Shown here: positions 17,365 to 25,893 of the stretch, one piece after another
Numbering within the stretch: position 1 is the stretch's first letter
Layout of the letters: each line of letters opens with the position of its first letter
IMG/VR virus record: IMGVR_UViG_3300048584_000277
Span: 1-41,817 of that record
Strand: one strand, 5' to 3'
Length of the DNA: 41,817 nt
From: a virus
The notes under the pieces: model-generated
Database searches by the model: none
The model's input: only the letters and a program-made list of their open reading frames with translations
What the model was told of the DNA's origin: nothing
Translations under genes and position numbers: made by a program

Positions 17365-17667
17365 TCAGAGCCGAGACAGACGCGCGCGGCGTTCGGAGCC
17401 ATCGCCCACCGCACGCAGGTCGCGCACCTGGAAGGCGATGCCGTCGATGACCACGCCATCGCGCACGGCGATGCCGACGAACGCCGATGCCGGAAACGAC
17501 ATCTCGAGAGCGGTGCCGAGCGCCAAGCCGTCGAGTAGCGTCGTGTCCGGTGCGGAGAAACCGACCGCCTGGGTCTGCGGTGCGCTGCCATCGGCGGGTT
17601 GCCAGATGGCAGTCTTGAGCAGGCCCGCTCGCGCAGCTGCGGCGAAGATCTGTTCGACGAAGCCCAT
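17365..17667 (-). CDS. Putative head-tail joining protein
   Basis: A 100-aa protein located immediately after the major capsid gene, where lambda has FI/FII. It starts with a helix (MGFVEQIFAAAARAG) and has a beta-rich C-terminal half (GVVIDGIAFQVRDLRAVGDG), the pattern of gpFII-like joining proteins. The start at 17667 overlaps the capsid gene stop as ATGA, so the upstream in-frame start at 17706 is rejected. Confidence 0.65.
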   Translation of the reverse strand: MGFVEQIFAAAARAGLLKTAIWQPADGSAPQTQAVGFSAPDTTLLDGLALGTALEMSFPASAFVGIAVRDGVVIDGIAFQVRDLRAVGDGSERRARLSRL

Positions 17668-18677
17668 CAGAGCGTCAACTTCACCAGCACGCCCGGGCGG
17701 TGGCACATCGGCAGCGGGTTCGATTGCGTGTGCAGATCGGTCCCGCGGTCGAACTTACGCGGCTCCTGCTTGGCGTACAGCGGCTGGCCGAGCGTATTGA
17801 CGGTCTCGTTGAAGTCGGCCGGCGCGAAGTAGGTGCCGAAGGTGTCGATGGTGCCCGTGGGGAACGCGTGCGCTTCGCCGGCTGCGATGAAGTCGCGGAC
17901 AACCTTCTGGTCGTTGACTGAGGTGACGGCTTTGCCCCGGTACTCCTCGAAGGTGATGCCGCCGAAGGTGAAGCCGCGGCGCACGTCGTTGATCAGGATC
18001 GCGCCGTTCTGCCAGTTCTTGAAGGCCTCCTCGACATTGCCGTGGCTGGTGAGGGCGGCAAAGAACTCCGGGGAGCACAGGCAGTGAACGCCAGTCATGT
18101 ACTCGCCCTTGAGGCCGTCCTCGATGGCGGCCACTGCGGCGATGCACTTGGGTTTGATCTTGGCGTTGGCGTTGCCGAGGTCGAAGGCGATGGTCTTGGG
18201 CGGGATCTTGAACTCGGCGAACAGGTCATAGAGCACCGAGCCATCGGCATCGAGGATGACGCCCTTGAGCGCGCCCATGCGCAGGTGTTCGAGCGTGATC
18301 GCGTGCTTGTTGCGCATCGTCTGCAGGTGCTGCGCGATCACGTTGGAGATCGATTCCGGCTCGAACTCCGAGCCGAAGGCGCGAAGGCCTTGGACCTCCT
18401 CGGGCAGCACCACGTCGTCGTGGGGAATGTGCGGCACCACGAACGAGCGCACGGTGCGCTTGCCGCGCTCGCCCACGGTGCCGGGCGATCCCGGTGGCTG
18501 CGTCGGGAGCAGGTTGAGGACGCCGTGGTTCTCTTCGACGATCACCGTGCGCTGGCGAACCGGCTTGGCCGGAAACAGGTTCAAGGCCTCCAGACGACCG
18601 TACCGGTTCGGCAGGATGTTGATCGCCGCGGTCAGCGACGCAAGGTTGTAGGCGGGATTGTTGAATGGGTTCTGCAT
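17667..18677 (-). CDS. Major capsid protein, lambda gpE family
   Basis: A 336-aa shell protein of the Phage_cap_E family. Recognisable features are the N-terminal PF-NPAYNLASLTAAIN segment, a RTVRSFVVPHIPHDD motif, a long spine-helix region with LRMGALKGVILDADGSVLYD (about residues 131-150) and the GGITFEEYRGK motif (about residue 238). Length is close to lambda gpE (341 aa). It follows the decoration protein and precedes the joining gene, exactly as in lambda. Confidence 0.93.
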   Translation of the reverse strand: MQNPFNNPAYNLASLTAAINILPNRYGRLEALNLFPAKPVRQRTVIVEENHGVLNLLPTQPPGSPGTVGERGKRTVRSFVVPHIPHDDVVLPEEVQGLRAFGSEFEPESISNVIAQHLQTMRNKHAITLEHLRMGALKGVILDADGSVLYDLFAEFKIPPKTIAFDLGNANAKIKPKCIAAVAAIEDGLKGEYMTGVHCLCSPEFFAALTSHGNVEEAFKNWQNGAILINDVRRGFTFGGITFEEYRGKAVTSVNDQKVVRDFIAAGEAHAFPTGTIDTFGTYFAPADFNETVNTLGQPLYAKQEPRKFDRGTDLHTQSNPLPMCHRPGVLVKLTL

Positions 18678-18680
18678 GGC

Positions 18681-19058
18681 TCAGGCTCCTTGGCGAACGA
18701 GCACGCCGAGCGCCTTCAACTGCGCGAGCGCGGTCAGGGTTTCGGCGGCGGTGATGCCTTCGGGCCACTGCAGGGCGTGCTGGGCAACGATGGCGTGGCG
18801 CGCGACGATCAAGGCGTCGTCGCGGTCGATGAGGGTGGCGTCGCAGGCCTGCAGTAGGACGCCCGCGGCGACCTGACGACCATCGGTCGCGGACGGGTCG
18901 ATGCGTGCGTACTGGCCGGTCGCGGTCACCAGGCCCACGACCGCGCCGAGCGGCAGGCTCTGGCCGGCGCCAACCGTGACCCGGTCGCGCGAGTAAAAGT
19001 GCGGCGCCTCGTACTTGAGCAGATCGCCGAGGTTCAGGGACTCAATCATCTCGGCCAT
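18681..19058 (-). CDS. Head decoration protein, lambda gpD family
   Basis: A 125-aa protein that would trimerise on the expanded capsid. It begins with an Asp/Glu-rich arm (MAEMIESLNLGDLL) and has the RVTVGAGQSLPLGAVVGLVT and ATLIDRDDALIVARHAIV segments of HDPD proteins. It lies between the protease/scaffold gene and the major capsid gene, three bases from the latter. Confidence 0.88.
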   Translation of the reverse strand: MAEMIESLNLGDLLKYEAPHFYSRDRVTVGAGQSLPLGAVVGLVTATGQYARIDPSATDGRQVAAGVLLQACDATLIDRDDALIVARHAIVAQHALQWPEGITAAETLTALAQLKALGVLVRQGA

Positions 19059-19059
19059 C

Positions 19060-19404
19060 TCAGTGACCTCCGGTGGTGGCGGTCGCGGTCGCCGCGAGCT
19101 TGCGGGCGGCGTCGATCAGCGGATTGCTGGCGGCTGGGCTCGGCGCCTGCGCATCGGGGGCGATGCGACTGGCGATCTCCGGGCTGTCGTCGGCGAGCGC
19201 CGCGAGCAGATGGCGGCGCACGGCATCGGGCGCGGTCTGGGCTTCGAGGAAGCCAGCGATGAGGTGCGGGCGACCGGCCAGGGTGCAGATCTGGGCGATC
19301 TCCAGCGACTCGGCGACGCCGAAGGCACTGGCCGACACGGCAGGCGCAGGCGGGGTGGCGCTGTCCGCCACGACGGCGGCAACGGGTTCGGTTTCAGCAG
19401 ACAT
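19060..19404 (-). CDS. Nu3-like scaffold from an in-frame internal start
   Basis: An internal ATG at 19404 (residue 296 of the protease gene) has GGAG six bases upstream. It would give a 114-aa protein identical to the protease C-terminus, which is rich in Ala, Glu and Pro and helical, like lambda Nu3. Lambda makes its scaffold from just such an in-frame internal start. The ribosome-binding site is the direct evidence; expression is inferred. Confidence 0.6.
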   Translation of the reverse strand: MSAETEPVAAVVADSATPPAPAVSASAFGVAESLEIAQICTLAGRPHLIAGFLEAQTAPDAVRRHLLAALADDSPEIASRIAPDAQAPSPAASNPLIDAARKLAATATATTGGH

Positions 19405-20289
19405 GGAAGACTCCGACAGGAGGGAACGAGCAAGGCCCGGCGCGCCCGAGGTGGACGTCGGGAGAGACAGTGAAGCGGTGAGTTGTGCCAAGGCCTCATC
19501 GAAACTGCCGACGGCATCGGCGAGGCCCGCCGACACGGCGTCGGCACCGAAGAACAGGCCGGCGTCCCAGGCGCGCACCTGTTCGGCGCTGAGGCCGCGG
19601 TGCTTGGCGACGGTGTCCACGAACAGGCCGAACACGCGCTCGACCTCGCGGCTCAGGATCGCGTGGGCCGCATCGGTGATCGGCTCGTGGGGCGACAGGT
19701 CGTTCTTGCGTGCGCCGGCAAACACCGGCGTGTAGCGAATGCCGTCCTTGGCATCCTTGACCGAGTGATCGGCGTGTAGCGCGATGACGCCGACCGAGCC
19801 AGCGCCGCCGGTGCGCGCGACGAACACCCGCGTGGCCGCCGAGGCGAGCGCGTAGGCCGCCGAGAAGGCCTGGTCGTTGGCGACTGCCCACACCGGCTTG
19901 GATCGTGTGGCGGCGCGCACGCGGTCGGCGAGGTCGAACACGCCCCCGGACTCACCACCCGGGGAGTCGACATCAAGCAGGATTGCCCGAACCTGCGGGT
20001 TGGCGAGTGCGGCATCGAGTTGATCGGCCAACGCCAGGTAGCTGGTCAGGCCCGAACTCGCTTCCAGGCCCACGGTGCGGCGCACCAGCGTGCCGTGGAT
20101 CGGAATCACGGCGATATGCGGTGGGTGGGCGCCGTGGGCGCGCAGGGGCGGCGCCGAAGGCAATGGCGCATCGTGGTCGGTGACGCCGATGCGGGCGCCC
20201 AGGACGGAGACGATCACGTCGAGCTTCGGGCGATGGATGGCCAACGGCACGCCGAAGAGGCGCGCCGCCAGGTGGGGCAGCACGGTCAT
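19060..20289 (-). CDS. Prohead protease, S49 (ClpP-fold) lambda gpC family, with C-terminal scaffold region
   Basis: A 409-aa protein. Residues about 56-270 are an S49/SppA-like serine protease domain with ILLDVDSPGGE at 103-113, a candidate nucleophile Ser143 in QAFSAAYA, GAGSVGV at 163-168, and a candidate catalytic Lys195 in GARKND, a spacing close to lambda gpC (Ser166/Lys221). The C-terminal 115 residues form the scaffold-like part that can also be made alone. The ATG at 20289 is preferred over an in-frame start at 20367. Confidence 0.88.
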   Translation of the reverse strand: MTVLPHLAARLFGVPLAIHRPKLDVIVSVLGARIGVTDHDAPLPSAPPLRAHGAHPPHIAVIPIHGTLVRRTVGLEASSGLTSYLALADQLDAALANPQVRAILLDVDSPGGESGGVFDLADRVRAATRSKPVWAVANDQAFSAAYALASAATRVFVARTGGAGSVGVIALHADHSVKDAKDGIRYTPVFAGARKNDLSPHEPITDAAHAILSREVERVFGLFVDTVAKHRGLSAEQVRAWDAGLFFGADAVSAGLADAVGSFDEALAQLTASLSLPTSTSGAPGLARSLLSESSMSAETEPVAAVVADSATPPAPAVSASAFGVAESLEIAQICTLAGRPHLIAGFLEAQTAPDAVRRHLLAALADDSPEIASRIAPDAQAPSPAASNPLIDAARKLAATATATTGGH

Positions 20290-20308
20290 GGGATTCCTTG
20301 AGGAGGTT

Positions 20309-21805
20309 TCAGGCGTCGGCGTCGTCAGGCGACGGCGCGGGGCGCGGCGGTCGGGTGCTGCCGCCATCCTTGGCGGTGTGGCGCGGATCGGAGTCGAACA
20401 CCAGGCCGAGGTCGTCGGCGCGCTGGTTGTCGGCCGCGATCTCGCGGTCGATGTCCTCGGCGTCGTAACCGTTCGCCGAGATCGCTTCCGAGCGGCTCAT
20501 GAGGCCCGAGCGGATCGCCAGCAGCATCGCCTTATATTCCTTCTCGGGATCGACCCACTGCCAGCCTTGGGGAATCCACTTCACCTGCAGGTAGTGGCGG
20601 CGCCGCGCTGGGCCGCCGTGCGCGAAGCCGGGCGCGACGAGTGCGCCCGACAGCACGGCTTGCTTCATCCACGCCGCCCAGATCGGCCGGCACAGCTGAT
20701 GGACCAGCACGGCGTGCTGCACCATCTCGCAGCGGCGGCGGAACTCCAGCAGGCCGGCGCGAATGGAGGAGTAGTTGACGCCGGTGAGGTCACCGGTCAG
20801 TTGCTCGTAGGTGATGCCAATCGCGGCGGCGACCGCGCGAAACTGCGTGCGCAGGAACTCCGAGTAAGCGCTGCCGACATCGGCCGGATCGGAGAACTTA
20901 ATGTCCTCACCGGGCTCCAGGATCTGCAGCGTGCCGGGCTCTAGGCTCGCCACCGAGATGCCTTCAGCGTCCGGCGTGCCTTCACCCATCAGCGAGTCTT
21001 CGGGGTTCTGGCGCGTCACGAAGCCGGCGAACATCGCCGCGGTCTTCTTGCGCACCAACTCGGCGTCGTCGTACTGGTCGAGCTCGTTGAGTTTGACCAG
21101 TGCGCGCGACAGCCACGGCTCGCCACGAATCTGGCCCGGGCGCAGCACGCGATACAGGTGGGCGATCTCGCGCGCATCCACGCGCACGGTGTCGAGGCCG
21201 CCTTGACCGGACATCGGCGCGAGGCGACCGTCTTCGGGATGAGCGCGGTAGAGGTGGTAGGCGACGCGACGCCCGAGCCCATCGAACTCGATGCCGGCGC
21301 GGACGACGTTGCCGTTCGCGAGATCGGTGTTCATGTGCATCGGCAGGTGCTCGGGTTCGAGCAACTGGATCTGCAGCGGCACGGCGAGCCCGTCCTCGGG
21401 CCGGCGCGGGCGCAGCCGGATCAGGCATTCGCCGCCTTCGAGCATGGCCCGGCAGGCGAGCGCCTGCAGGCCGTAGAAATCGGTCTGGCCGGCGGCGTCG
21501 GCATCGTCCGTCCAATCGCGCCACAAGGACTGAACGTCGGCACGAAAGCGCTCATCGGGCGAGAGAGACTGCGGCTTGATGCCGGTGCCGACTGCATTGG
21601 CGACAAAGGCCTCCAGCGCGGCCTGCGCCCAAGCATTGCGGCGCACCAGGTCGCGGCTCTTGATGCGCAGGTCGACGCCGCTCGCCAGCATTGCGGCGAC
21701 GGCGCCCGGATTGCCGGGCATCCACGCGAGCGACCGGCGCCCGCGCCCCGAGGCTTCGTGGACCGGGCCACCGAAGAAGCTGCGCAGTTTGCCGAACCAG
21801 GTCAT
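20309..21805 (-). CDS. Portal protein, lambda gpB family
   Basis: A 498-aa protein forming the dodecameric DNA entry channel. Typical lambda-family segments are visible: SRDLVRRNAWAQAALEAFVANAVGTGI (about residues 50-76), VDAREIAHLYRVLRPGQIRG, and the clip/stem region with RAVAAAIGITYEQLTGDLTGVNYSS (about residues 328-352). A charged C-terminal tail follows (PPRPAPSPDDADA). The ATG at 21805 follows the GpW stop by one base. Confidence 0.93.
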   Translation of the reverse strand: MTWFGKLRSFFGGPVHEASGRGRRSLAWMPGNPGAVAAMLASGVDLRIKSRDLVRRNAWAQAALEAFVANAVGTGIKPQSLSPDERFRADVQSLWRDWTDDADAAGQTDFYGLQALACRAMLEGGECLIRLRPRRPEDGLAVPLQIQLLEPEHLPMHMNTDLANGNVVRAGIEFDGLGRRVAYHLYRAHPEDGRLAPMSGQGGLDTVRVDAREIAHLYRVLRPGQIRGEPWLSRALVKLNELDQYDDAELVRKKTAAMFAGFVTRQNPEDSLMGEGTPDAEGISVASLEPGTLQILEPGEDIKFSDPADVGSAYSEFLRTQFRAVAAAIGITYEQLTGDLTGVNYSSIRAGLLEFRRRCEMVQHAVLVHQLCRPIWAAWMKQAVLSGALVAPGFAHGGPARRRHYLQVKWIPQGWQWVDPEKEYKAMLLAIRSGLMSRSEAISANGYDAEDIDREIAADNQRADDLGLVFDSDPRHTAKDGGSTRPPRPAPSPDDADA

Positions 21806-21806
21806 C

Positions 21807-22028
21807 TCAGAAGCCCTTGCGGGTCGTGACCCGGATCTGGCGCGGCGCACCCGGCCACAGGCCAGTGCTGGCCGCCTGTTCGGCAATCCCGCGCTTGACT
21901 TCGCGGATCGCGGCCAGGAGTTCCTCGACCGAGCGGTACTCGACGGTGTTGCCGCCGAAGGTGACGCGGCGCTCGCCCTTGGCCAGGGCAGACTCCAGCG
22001 CCTCGAGGTGGTCGGAGGTGAAGGCCAT
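21807..22028 (-). CDS. Head-tail joining protein, lambda gpW family
   Basis: A 73-aa protein with the gpW pattern: two helices flanking a beta hairpin, with LEALESALAKGERRVTFGGNTVEYRSVEELLAAI. The adjoining portal gene is also as in lambda. It would complete the head before tail docking. The start overlaps the stop of the upstream gene by one base. Confidence 0.9.
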   Translation of the reverse strand: MAFTSDHLEALESALAKGERRVTFGGNTVEYRSVEELLAAIREVKRGIAEQAASTGLWPGAPRQIRVTTRKGF

Positions 22029-22420
22029 CAGCGGTACACCACGAGATTGATCTCGGTCGAGTCGGTGAAGGTCGAAGCGGCCGTCGCGCAGCTGACATCC
22101 ACGAAGCGCGTGCTCTTGAGGTCATCTTCGGCGCGCACGATGGCAAATCGCTGCTGGCCGCGGTCCACCGAGCTGCGCGCGAGTGCCGTCCAGCAGTAGT
22201 GGGTGTCCGGCAGGCGCACGGCGAAGTGGATGCGGTAGCGTCCCGGCGCGGTGCGGTCGACCGCCAGCACCTGGTGCGCTGCGCGGATGACGACCTCGCC
22301 ATCGATCACGCCGAAGCACACCCACGCCCGGGCCACACCCGGATGCGTGGCGTCGATCTTCGACGCCAGCACCCGACCGATGCGGATGGCGAGATCAGCG
22401 ATGCGGTCGACCAGCGCCAT
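22028..22420 (-). CDS. Hypothetical beta-rich virion-type protein
   Basis: A 130-aa protein with an N-terminal helix (VDRIADLAIRIGRVLASKI) resembling that of the upstream 163-aa product, followed by beta strands rich in aromatic residues and ending in DSTEINLVVYR. C-terminal domains of this kind occur in phage tail-fibre or collar proteins. It lies between the terminase and gpW, an unusual place for such a protein. The start at 22420 gives a one-base gap from the previous stop; a longer in-frame ORF is only a shadow. Confidence 0.7.
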   Translation of the reverse strand: MALVDRIADLAIRIGRVLASKIDATHPGVARAWVCFGVIDGEVVIRAAHQVLAVDRTAPGRYRIHFAVRLPDTHYCWTALARSSVDRGQQRFAIVRAEDDLKSTRFVDVSCATAASTFTDSTEINLVVYR

Positions 22421-22421
22421 G

Positions 22422-22913
22422 TCAGGCCAGCGCCGCCTCGAAGACCGCGCTGAAGTCGGTCTCGGGATCGCCGACTTCCATGCTCGCGATGGCGCCGATG
22501 TTGGCGCGCACCTGCGCCTGTTCCTCGGAGGCCAGCGCCTGCGCCGCGTCGAAGCGGACGCGGTTGTTGACCGCCGCCAGCAGCGCATCGAGGCCGGTGC
22601 TGCCCGAGGTCAGGAGCTCCTGGATCTCCAGCAGCGTGTCGTAGGCGGCATCGGCGCCACCGAGGATCTCGGCCTTCAGGGTGTCGAGCAGATCGACGAT
22701 CTTGCTGGACGAGTACGTGGTGCTGGTCGAGATCTGGCCATCGTCGATGCCGCTGGTGGCGGTGACGGCGTCCTTGAGTTCATTGATCGCGGCGACGAGG
22801 TTGGACTTGTCGGTGGTGGCGAGCAGCGCCAGGTTGCCGGTCTTGGCGCGCACGTCGATGAACTCTTGGGCGACGCGGATGACCAGACTTTCGATACGGG
22901 AAGCAAGACTCAT
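22422..22913 (-). CDS. Fibre-like hypothetical protein between the terminase and GpW
   Basis: A 163-aa protein with strong AAGGAG upstream of the ATG at 22913. The sequence has short repeated segments found in phage fibre shafts: TDKSNLVAAINELKDAV, then SSSKIVDLLDTLKAEILGG and LASEEQAQVRANIGA. These are characteristic of proteins that trimerise as helical or triple-beta shafts. The N-terminal helix is like that of the next gene, so the two may form a complex. Function is unknown. Confidence 0.75.
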   Translation of the reverse strand: MSLASRIESLVIRVAQEFIDVRAKTGNLALLATTDKSNLVAAINELKDAVTATSGIDDGQISTSTTYSSSKIVDLLDTLKAEILGGADAAYDTLLEIQELLTSGSTGLDALLAAVNNRVRFDAAQALASEEQAQVRANIGAIASMEVGDPETDFSAVFEAALA

Positions 22914-22942
22914 GGAGCACTCCTTGAGGTGGGATGGATCGG

Positions 22943-24901
22943 CTACGACAGCCAACGGCTTTTGACGACGCGCCGCCGGATGGGCGCGCCCGAGGGGGCC
23001 TGGCCGCCGCGTGGGGTGGCCGGGTCGTGGATCGGTAGTGCGAGGGCGGGCTCGGGCGCGCGTTCGACGCCAAGCGAGCGCTCCAGATCCCGCCAGTGGC
23101 GCTCCTCGAAGCGGTCGAGTCCGGCCGCGGCGGCGGCAGCGCGCGCGTAGATGTAGCAATCGAGCGCTTCGTTGCGCTCGCGCACTTTCTGCCACTCGCG
23201 CACCGGAAATCCGTTGCGGTCGCGGCGGGTGATCAGCTGTTCGGCGCAAAGCTGCTGCACGAACTCGGCATCGATTTGCGGCAGATGCACGAAGCCGGTC
23301 GGGAACGCGAGGCTCACGCAGTCGTCGCCGACCGCCGCACTCTTGCGCAGGTTGTTGTAGAGCTCGAGCTTGGCGATACCGACCGCGACCGAGAACACCT
23401 TGATGCCGCGACGCAGACGCTTGCCATCGCGCGAGACATCGACCGCTGTCGGCGTGCCGATCAGGGCAGCGCCGCGCGCTGCGCCCTTGACCGCCATGAC
23501 GCGTGCGTCGCGGCAGGCGCGCACGAAGGCATAGGCCTCCTGCGTGGCAAAGCCCGTGTCGAGCGCGAAGCGCACCAACGGCATCAGCGCGCCGGACGTG
23601 TGCGTCCAGTGCTCATCGAGCAAGGCCGAGAGCGCCCGCCACACGCCCTCGCGCGCGGTGTCGCCCATCAGCACCCGATGCTCGATCAGCCAGGACTCCT
23701 TGCCGCGTCCAAAGGCCCAGATCGAGACTTCGATGCGGTCCTTCTGCACGTCGGCGCCGCCCACCAGCAGCAGGCCGCCGAGCGGCACAGTGCCGATGCG
23801 GTAGTCCTCGCGGCGTTCAACGAGGCGCTGCCAATCCGGCGCTTCGCCTTCCTCGACCCAGGTCTCGCCGAGTTCGGTGTTCTTGAAGGTCTTGATCGCC
23901 GAGGCCGATCCCGACTCCTTGTTGACGGCCGCCTCCCAGGCCGCGGCAATGTCGCGCCACGCGCGCCAGCCGACCGGGCTATACAGCGAGGACAGGTGGA
24001 AGCCTGCGGTCTTGCCCGCAACGTCTACGGTCGCGCGCCACTCGCCGTGTTCGAGCATCCAGGTCTTGTGGTGCTCGGCGATGGCGGTGTCGCAGGCTTC
24101 GCAGATGTAGGCGGCGGTCTCGGGCGCGCCCTTGTCCCAGCGCAGTTGCTCGAAGCGCAGCCATTGTCGGTGCGCGCAGTGCGGGCATGGGACGAAGTAG
24201 CGACGCTGGTCGCTGGCCTCGTACTCGCGTTCGATGGCCGAGGCGCCGGCAATCGTCGGCGTCGAGACGATGAAGATCTTGCGCCGCGCGAAGGTGCGCG
24301 TGCGCGCTTCGGCGAGTGAGATCGCATCGCCTTCGCCCTCGACATCGAGCGGGTAACCGTCGACTTCGTCCAGAAATAGGTAGCGCACCGGCATCGAGCG
24401 CAGCCCGACTGCGCTGTTGGCGCCGGTCATCACCAGCACGCCACCCCGAAACTCCTTGGCCAGGATCGTGTTGCCCGAGTCACGCGAACGGGCCGGGGCG
24501 ATCAGTTCAGCCAGGACACCGGACTCCTCGATCAGCGGATCGATACGCTGCTTCGAGTTGCGCTTGGCCATCTCGACGGTCGGCCAGACCGCCATCATTG
24601 GACCCGGCGCGTGGTGAATCACGTAGCCGATCCAGTTCGAACCCATCTCGGTCGCGCCGAGCTGGGCGGCCTTCATGAACACCACGCGCTCGACCGCAGA
24701 GGTGGGCGACAGGCAGTCCATGATGGCTTTGAGGTACGGCGTGCGGCTGGTGCGCCAACGCCCGGGCTCGGCCGAAGCCTTGCTCGACAGCATGCGGTGC
24801 CGATCCGACCACTCGGACACGGTCAGCAGTGGATCGGGCAGCAGGCCTTCGCGCCAGGCGCGCTCCAGCTCGGCAGCGCCCTCGTAGATCGTGTCGATCA
24901 T
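22943..24901 (-). CDS. Terminase large subunit, GpA family
   Basis: A 652-aa packaging ATPase-nuclease. The Walker A-like motif is MKAAQLGATE (residues 76-85), Walker B is YLFLDEVD (174-181), and a zinc-ribbon has Cys239, Cys242, Cys267 and Cys270. The nuclease domain begins with an Asp-containing strand, GGADVQKDRIEVSIWAFGRG (381-400, Asp384 and Asp388). Length is close to lambda GpA (641 aa). The start overlaps the small subunit stop by four bases. Confidence 0.95.
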   Translation of the reverse strand: MIDTIYEGAAELERAWREGLLPDPLLTVSEWSDRHRMLSSKASAEPGRWRTSRTPYLKAIMDCLSPTSAVERVVFMKAAQLGATEMGSNWIGYVIHHAPGPMMAVWPTVEMAKRNSKQRIDPLIEESGVLAELIAPARSRDSGNTILAKEFRGGVLVMTGANSAVGLRSMPVRYLFLDEVDGYPLDVEGEGDAISLAEARTRTFARRKIFIVSTPTIAGASAIEREYEASDQRRYFVPCPHCAHRQWLRFEQLRWDKGAPETAAYICEACDTAIAEHHKTWMLEHGEWRATVDVAGKTAGFHLSSLYSPVGWRAWRDIAAAWEAAVNKESGSASAIKTFKNTELGETWVEEGEAPDWQRLVERREDYRIGTVPLGGLLLVGGADVQKDRIEVSIWAFGRGKESWLIEHRVLMGDTAREGVWRALSALLDEHWTHTSGALMPLVRFALDTGFATQEAYAFVRACRDARVMAVKGAARGAALIGTPTAVDVSRDGKRLRRGIKVFSVAVGIAKLELYNNLRKSAAVGDDCVSLAFPTGFVHLPQIDAEFVQQLCAEQLITRRDRNGFPVREWQKVRERNEALDCYIYARAAAAAAGLDRFEERHWRDLERSLGVERAPEPALALPIHDPATPRGGQAPSGAPIRRRVVKSRWLS

Positions 24902-25434
24902 TCGATGCGCGGGCGCAGCTCGCCCAGCTCCTGCAGGTGCTCGCGCACGGCCGCCTCCAAGGCGACGTGCAAGGTGTGCGGATCAACGCCCAGTCGCGCG
25001 GCCATCTGTGCCGAGATGCGCGCCGGCCAGTTCAACCAGGCATCGCGCTCGGTGCGCGCCAACTTGAAGACGTGGGCGATGGCCTGGTTGCGGTCGACCA
25101 ATTCACCCTTGAGGCGCGCAAGGCGAACCTTGTTGGTCTGCGCCTTGACCACCTCGTTGACCGTGCGCGCTTGCAGCAGGGACGCGCCGCCCGCGGGCAG
25201 CGCGGCGCCGGGATCGGCACTCGGCGCAGCGTCGGTGGGTACCGGCGCCCGAGGGGCCGGTGTGCGCGAACCGACGCGCGGGGCCTCGGTGTTGCGCGAC
25301 CACTGGGCGTCGGCCTGCGCCGGATCCAGCGTGCCGTCGGCGTTGGGCGTGATGCGGCCTGCAGCAATGGCTTTGCGAACGGCGGCATCCGATACGCCTC
25401 GGTGCCGCGCGTAGGCGCGAATCGACAGTCCCAT
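24898..25434 (-). CDS. Terminase small subunit, Nu1-like
   Basis: A 178-aa protein with an N-terminal helix-turn-helix (MGLSIRAYARHRGVSDAAVRKAI, residues 1-23) of the type that binds phage DNA at cos, a Pro/Ala-rich linker (about residues 50-85), and a helical C-terminal part. It is the first gene of the leftward morphogenesis operon and overlaps the large subunit by four bases. AAAAGGG lies just before the ATG. Confidence 0.85.
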   Translation of the reverse strand: MGLSIRAYARHRGVSDAAVRKAIAAGRITPNADGTLDPAQADAQWSRNTEAPRVGSRTPAPRAPVPTDAAPSADPGAALPAGGASLLQARTVNEVVKAQTNKVRLARLKGELVDRNQAIAHVFKLARTERDAWLNWPARISAQMAARLGVDPHTLHVALEAAVREHLQELGELRPRIE

Positions 25435-25472
25435 CGGCCCTTTTCAATCCCATCGAAGAAGCGACGAAAAGC

Positions 25473-25504
25473 GCTTGGCTTCACCTCCGCGCAGCGCGTT
25501 CATC
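25473..25504 (+). promoter_or_regulatory. Cassette element copy 1
   Basis: GCTTGGCTTC, six bases (ACCTCC), GCGCAGCGCGTTC, ATC, 27 nt before the ATG at 25532. The left arm of the dyad is GCGC instead of GAAC, the only copy where it is broken. TTGGCT and GTTCAT are 17 nt apart. Confidence 0.75.
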
Positions 25505-25531
25505 GCCGTCCCCCATCACGAGGACGAACCG

Positions 25532-25804
25532 ATGAGCCAACTCGATCTGGACACGCTGGCGAAGGCGCTGGCCAACGCCGCGATGACGGTGCTGGTGCGC
25601 TCCTGCCGCAAGGAAGTTGCAGGCGCCAGCCACGCGCGCCTGGAGTCGGCCTGCGCCGCGATGCGCGCCAAGGCGCGCCCCGTGCTCGACCAACTGCTCG
25701 ATGACGCCCATGCGGCGCCCTGGGTGGCCGAGGCGGCCTTCGCCGCCGCAGCCCTGGAATTGGCGCAATCAGGCATCGCCGCGCTGAAGGCCTCTGAAGC
25801 CTGA
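25532..25804 (+). CDS. Small hypothetical protein, cassette gene 1
   Basis: A 90-aa Ala-rich helical protein with no recognised family (33 of the first 90 codons encode Ala or Leu-type small hydrophobics). It begins at ATG 25532, with GAGG about ten bases upstream. Helices are predicted through residues 5-30 and 35-80. It is the first of eight plus-strand genes, diverging from the terminase operon. Confidence 0.7.
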   Translation: MSQLDLDTLAKALANAAMTVLVRSCRKEVAGASHARLESACAAMRAKARPVLDQLLDDAHAAPWVAEAAFAAAALELAQSGIAALKASEA

Positions 25805-25820
25805 ATTTGCTGCGAACAAC

Positions 25821-25852
25821 GCTTGGCTTCACTGGCAAACAGCGTGTTCATG
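25821..25852 (+). promoter_or_regulatory. Cassette element copy 2
   Basis: GCTTGGCTTC, ACTGGC, AAACAGCGTGTTC, ATG, 41 nt before the ATG at 25894 and 16 nt after the previous stop. The dyad reads AAAC-AGCGT-GTTC, one arm base changed. GAAGCC at the end of the previous gene can pair with the GGCTTC of the element. Confidence 0.8.
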
Positions 25853-25893
25853 TGTCCCGCAACGAGCCCATCCACACCATCACGGAGCACCCC

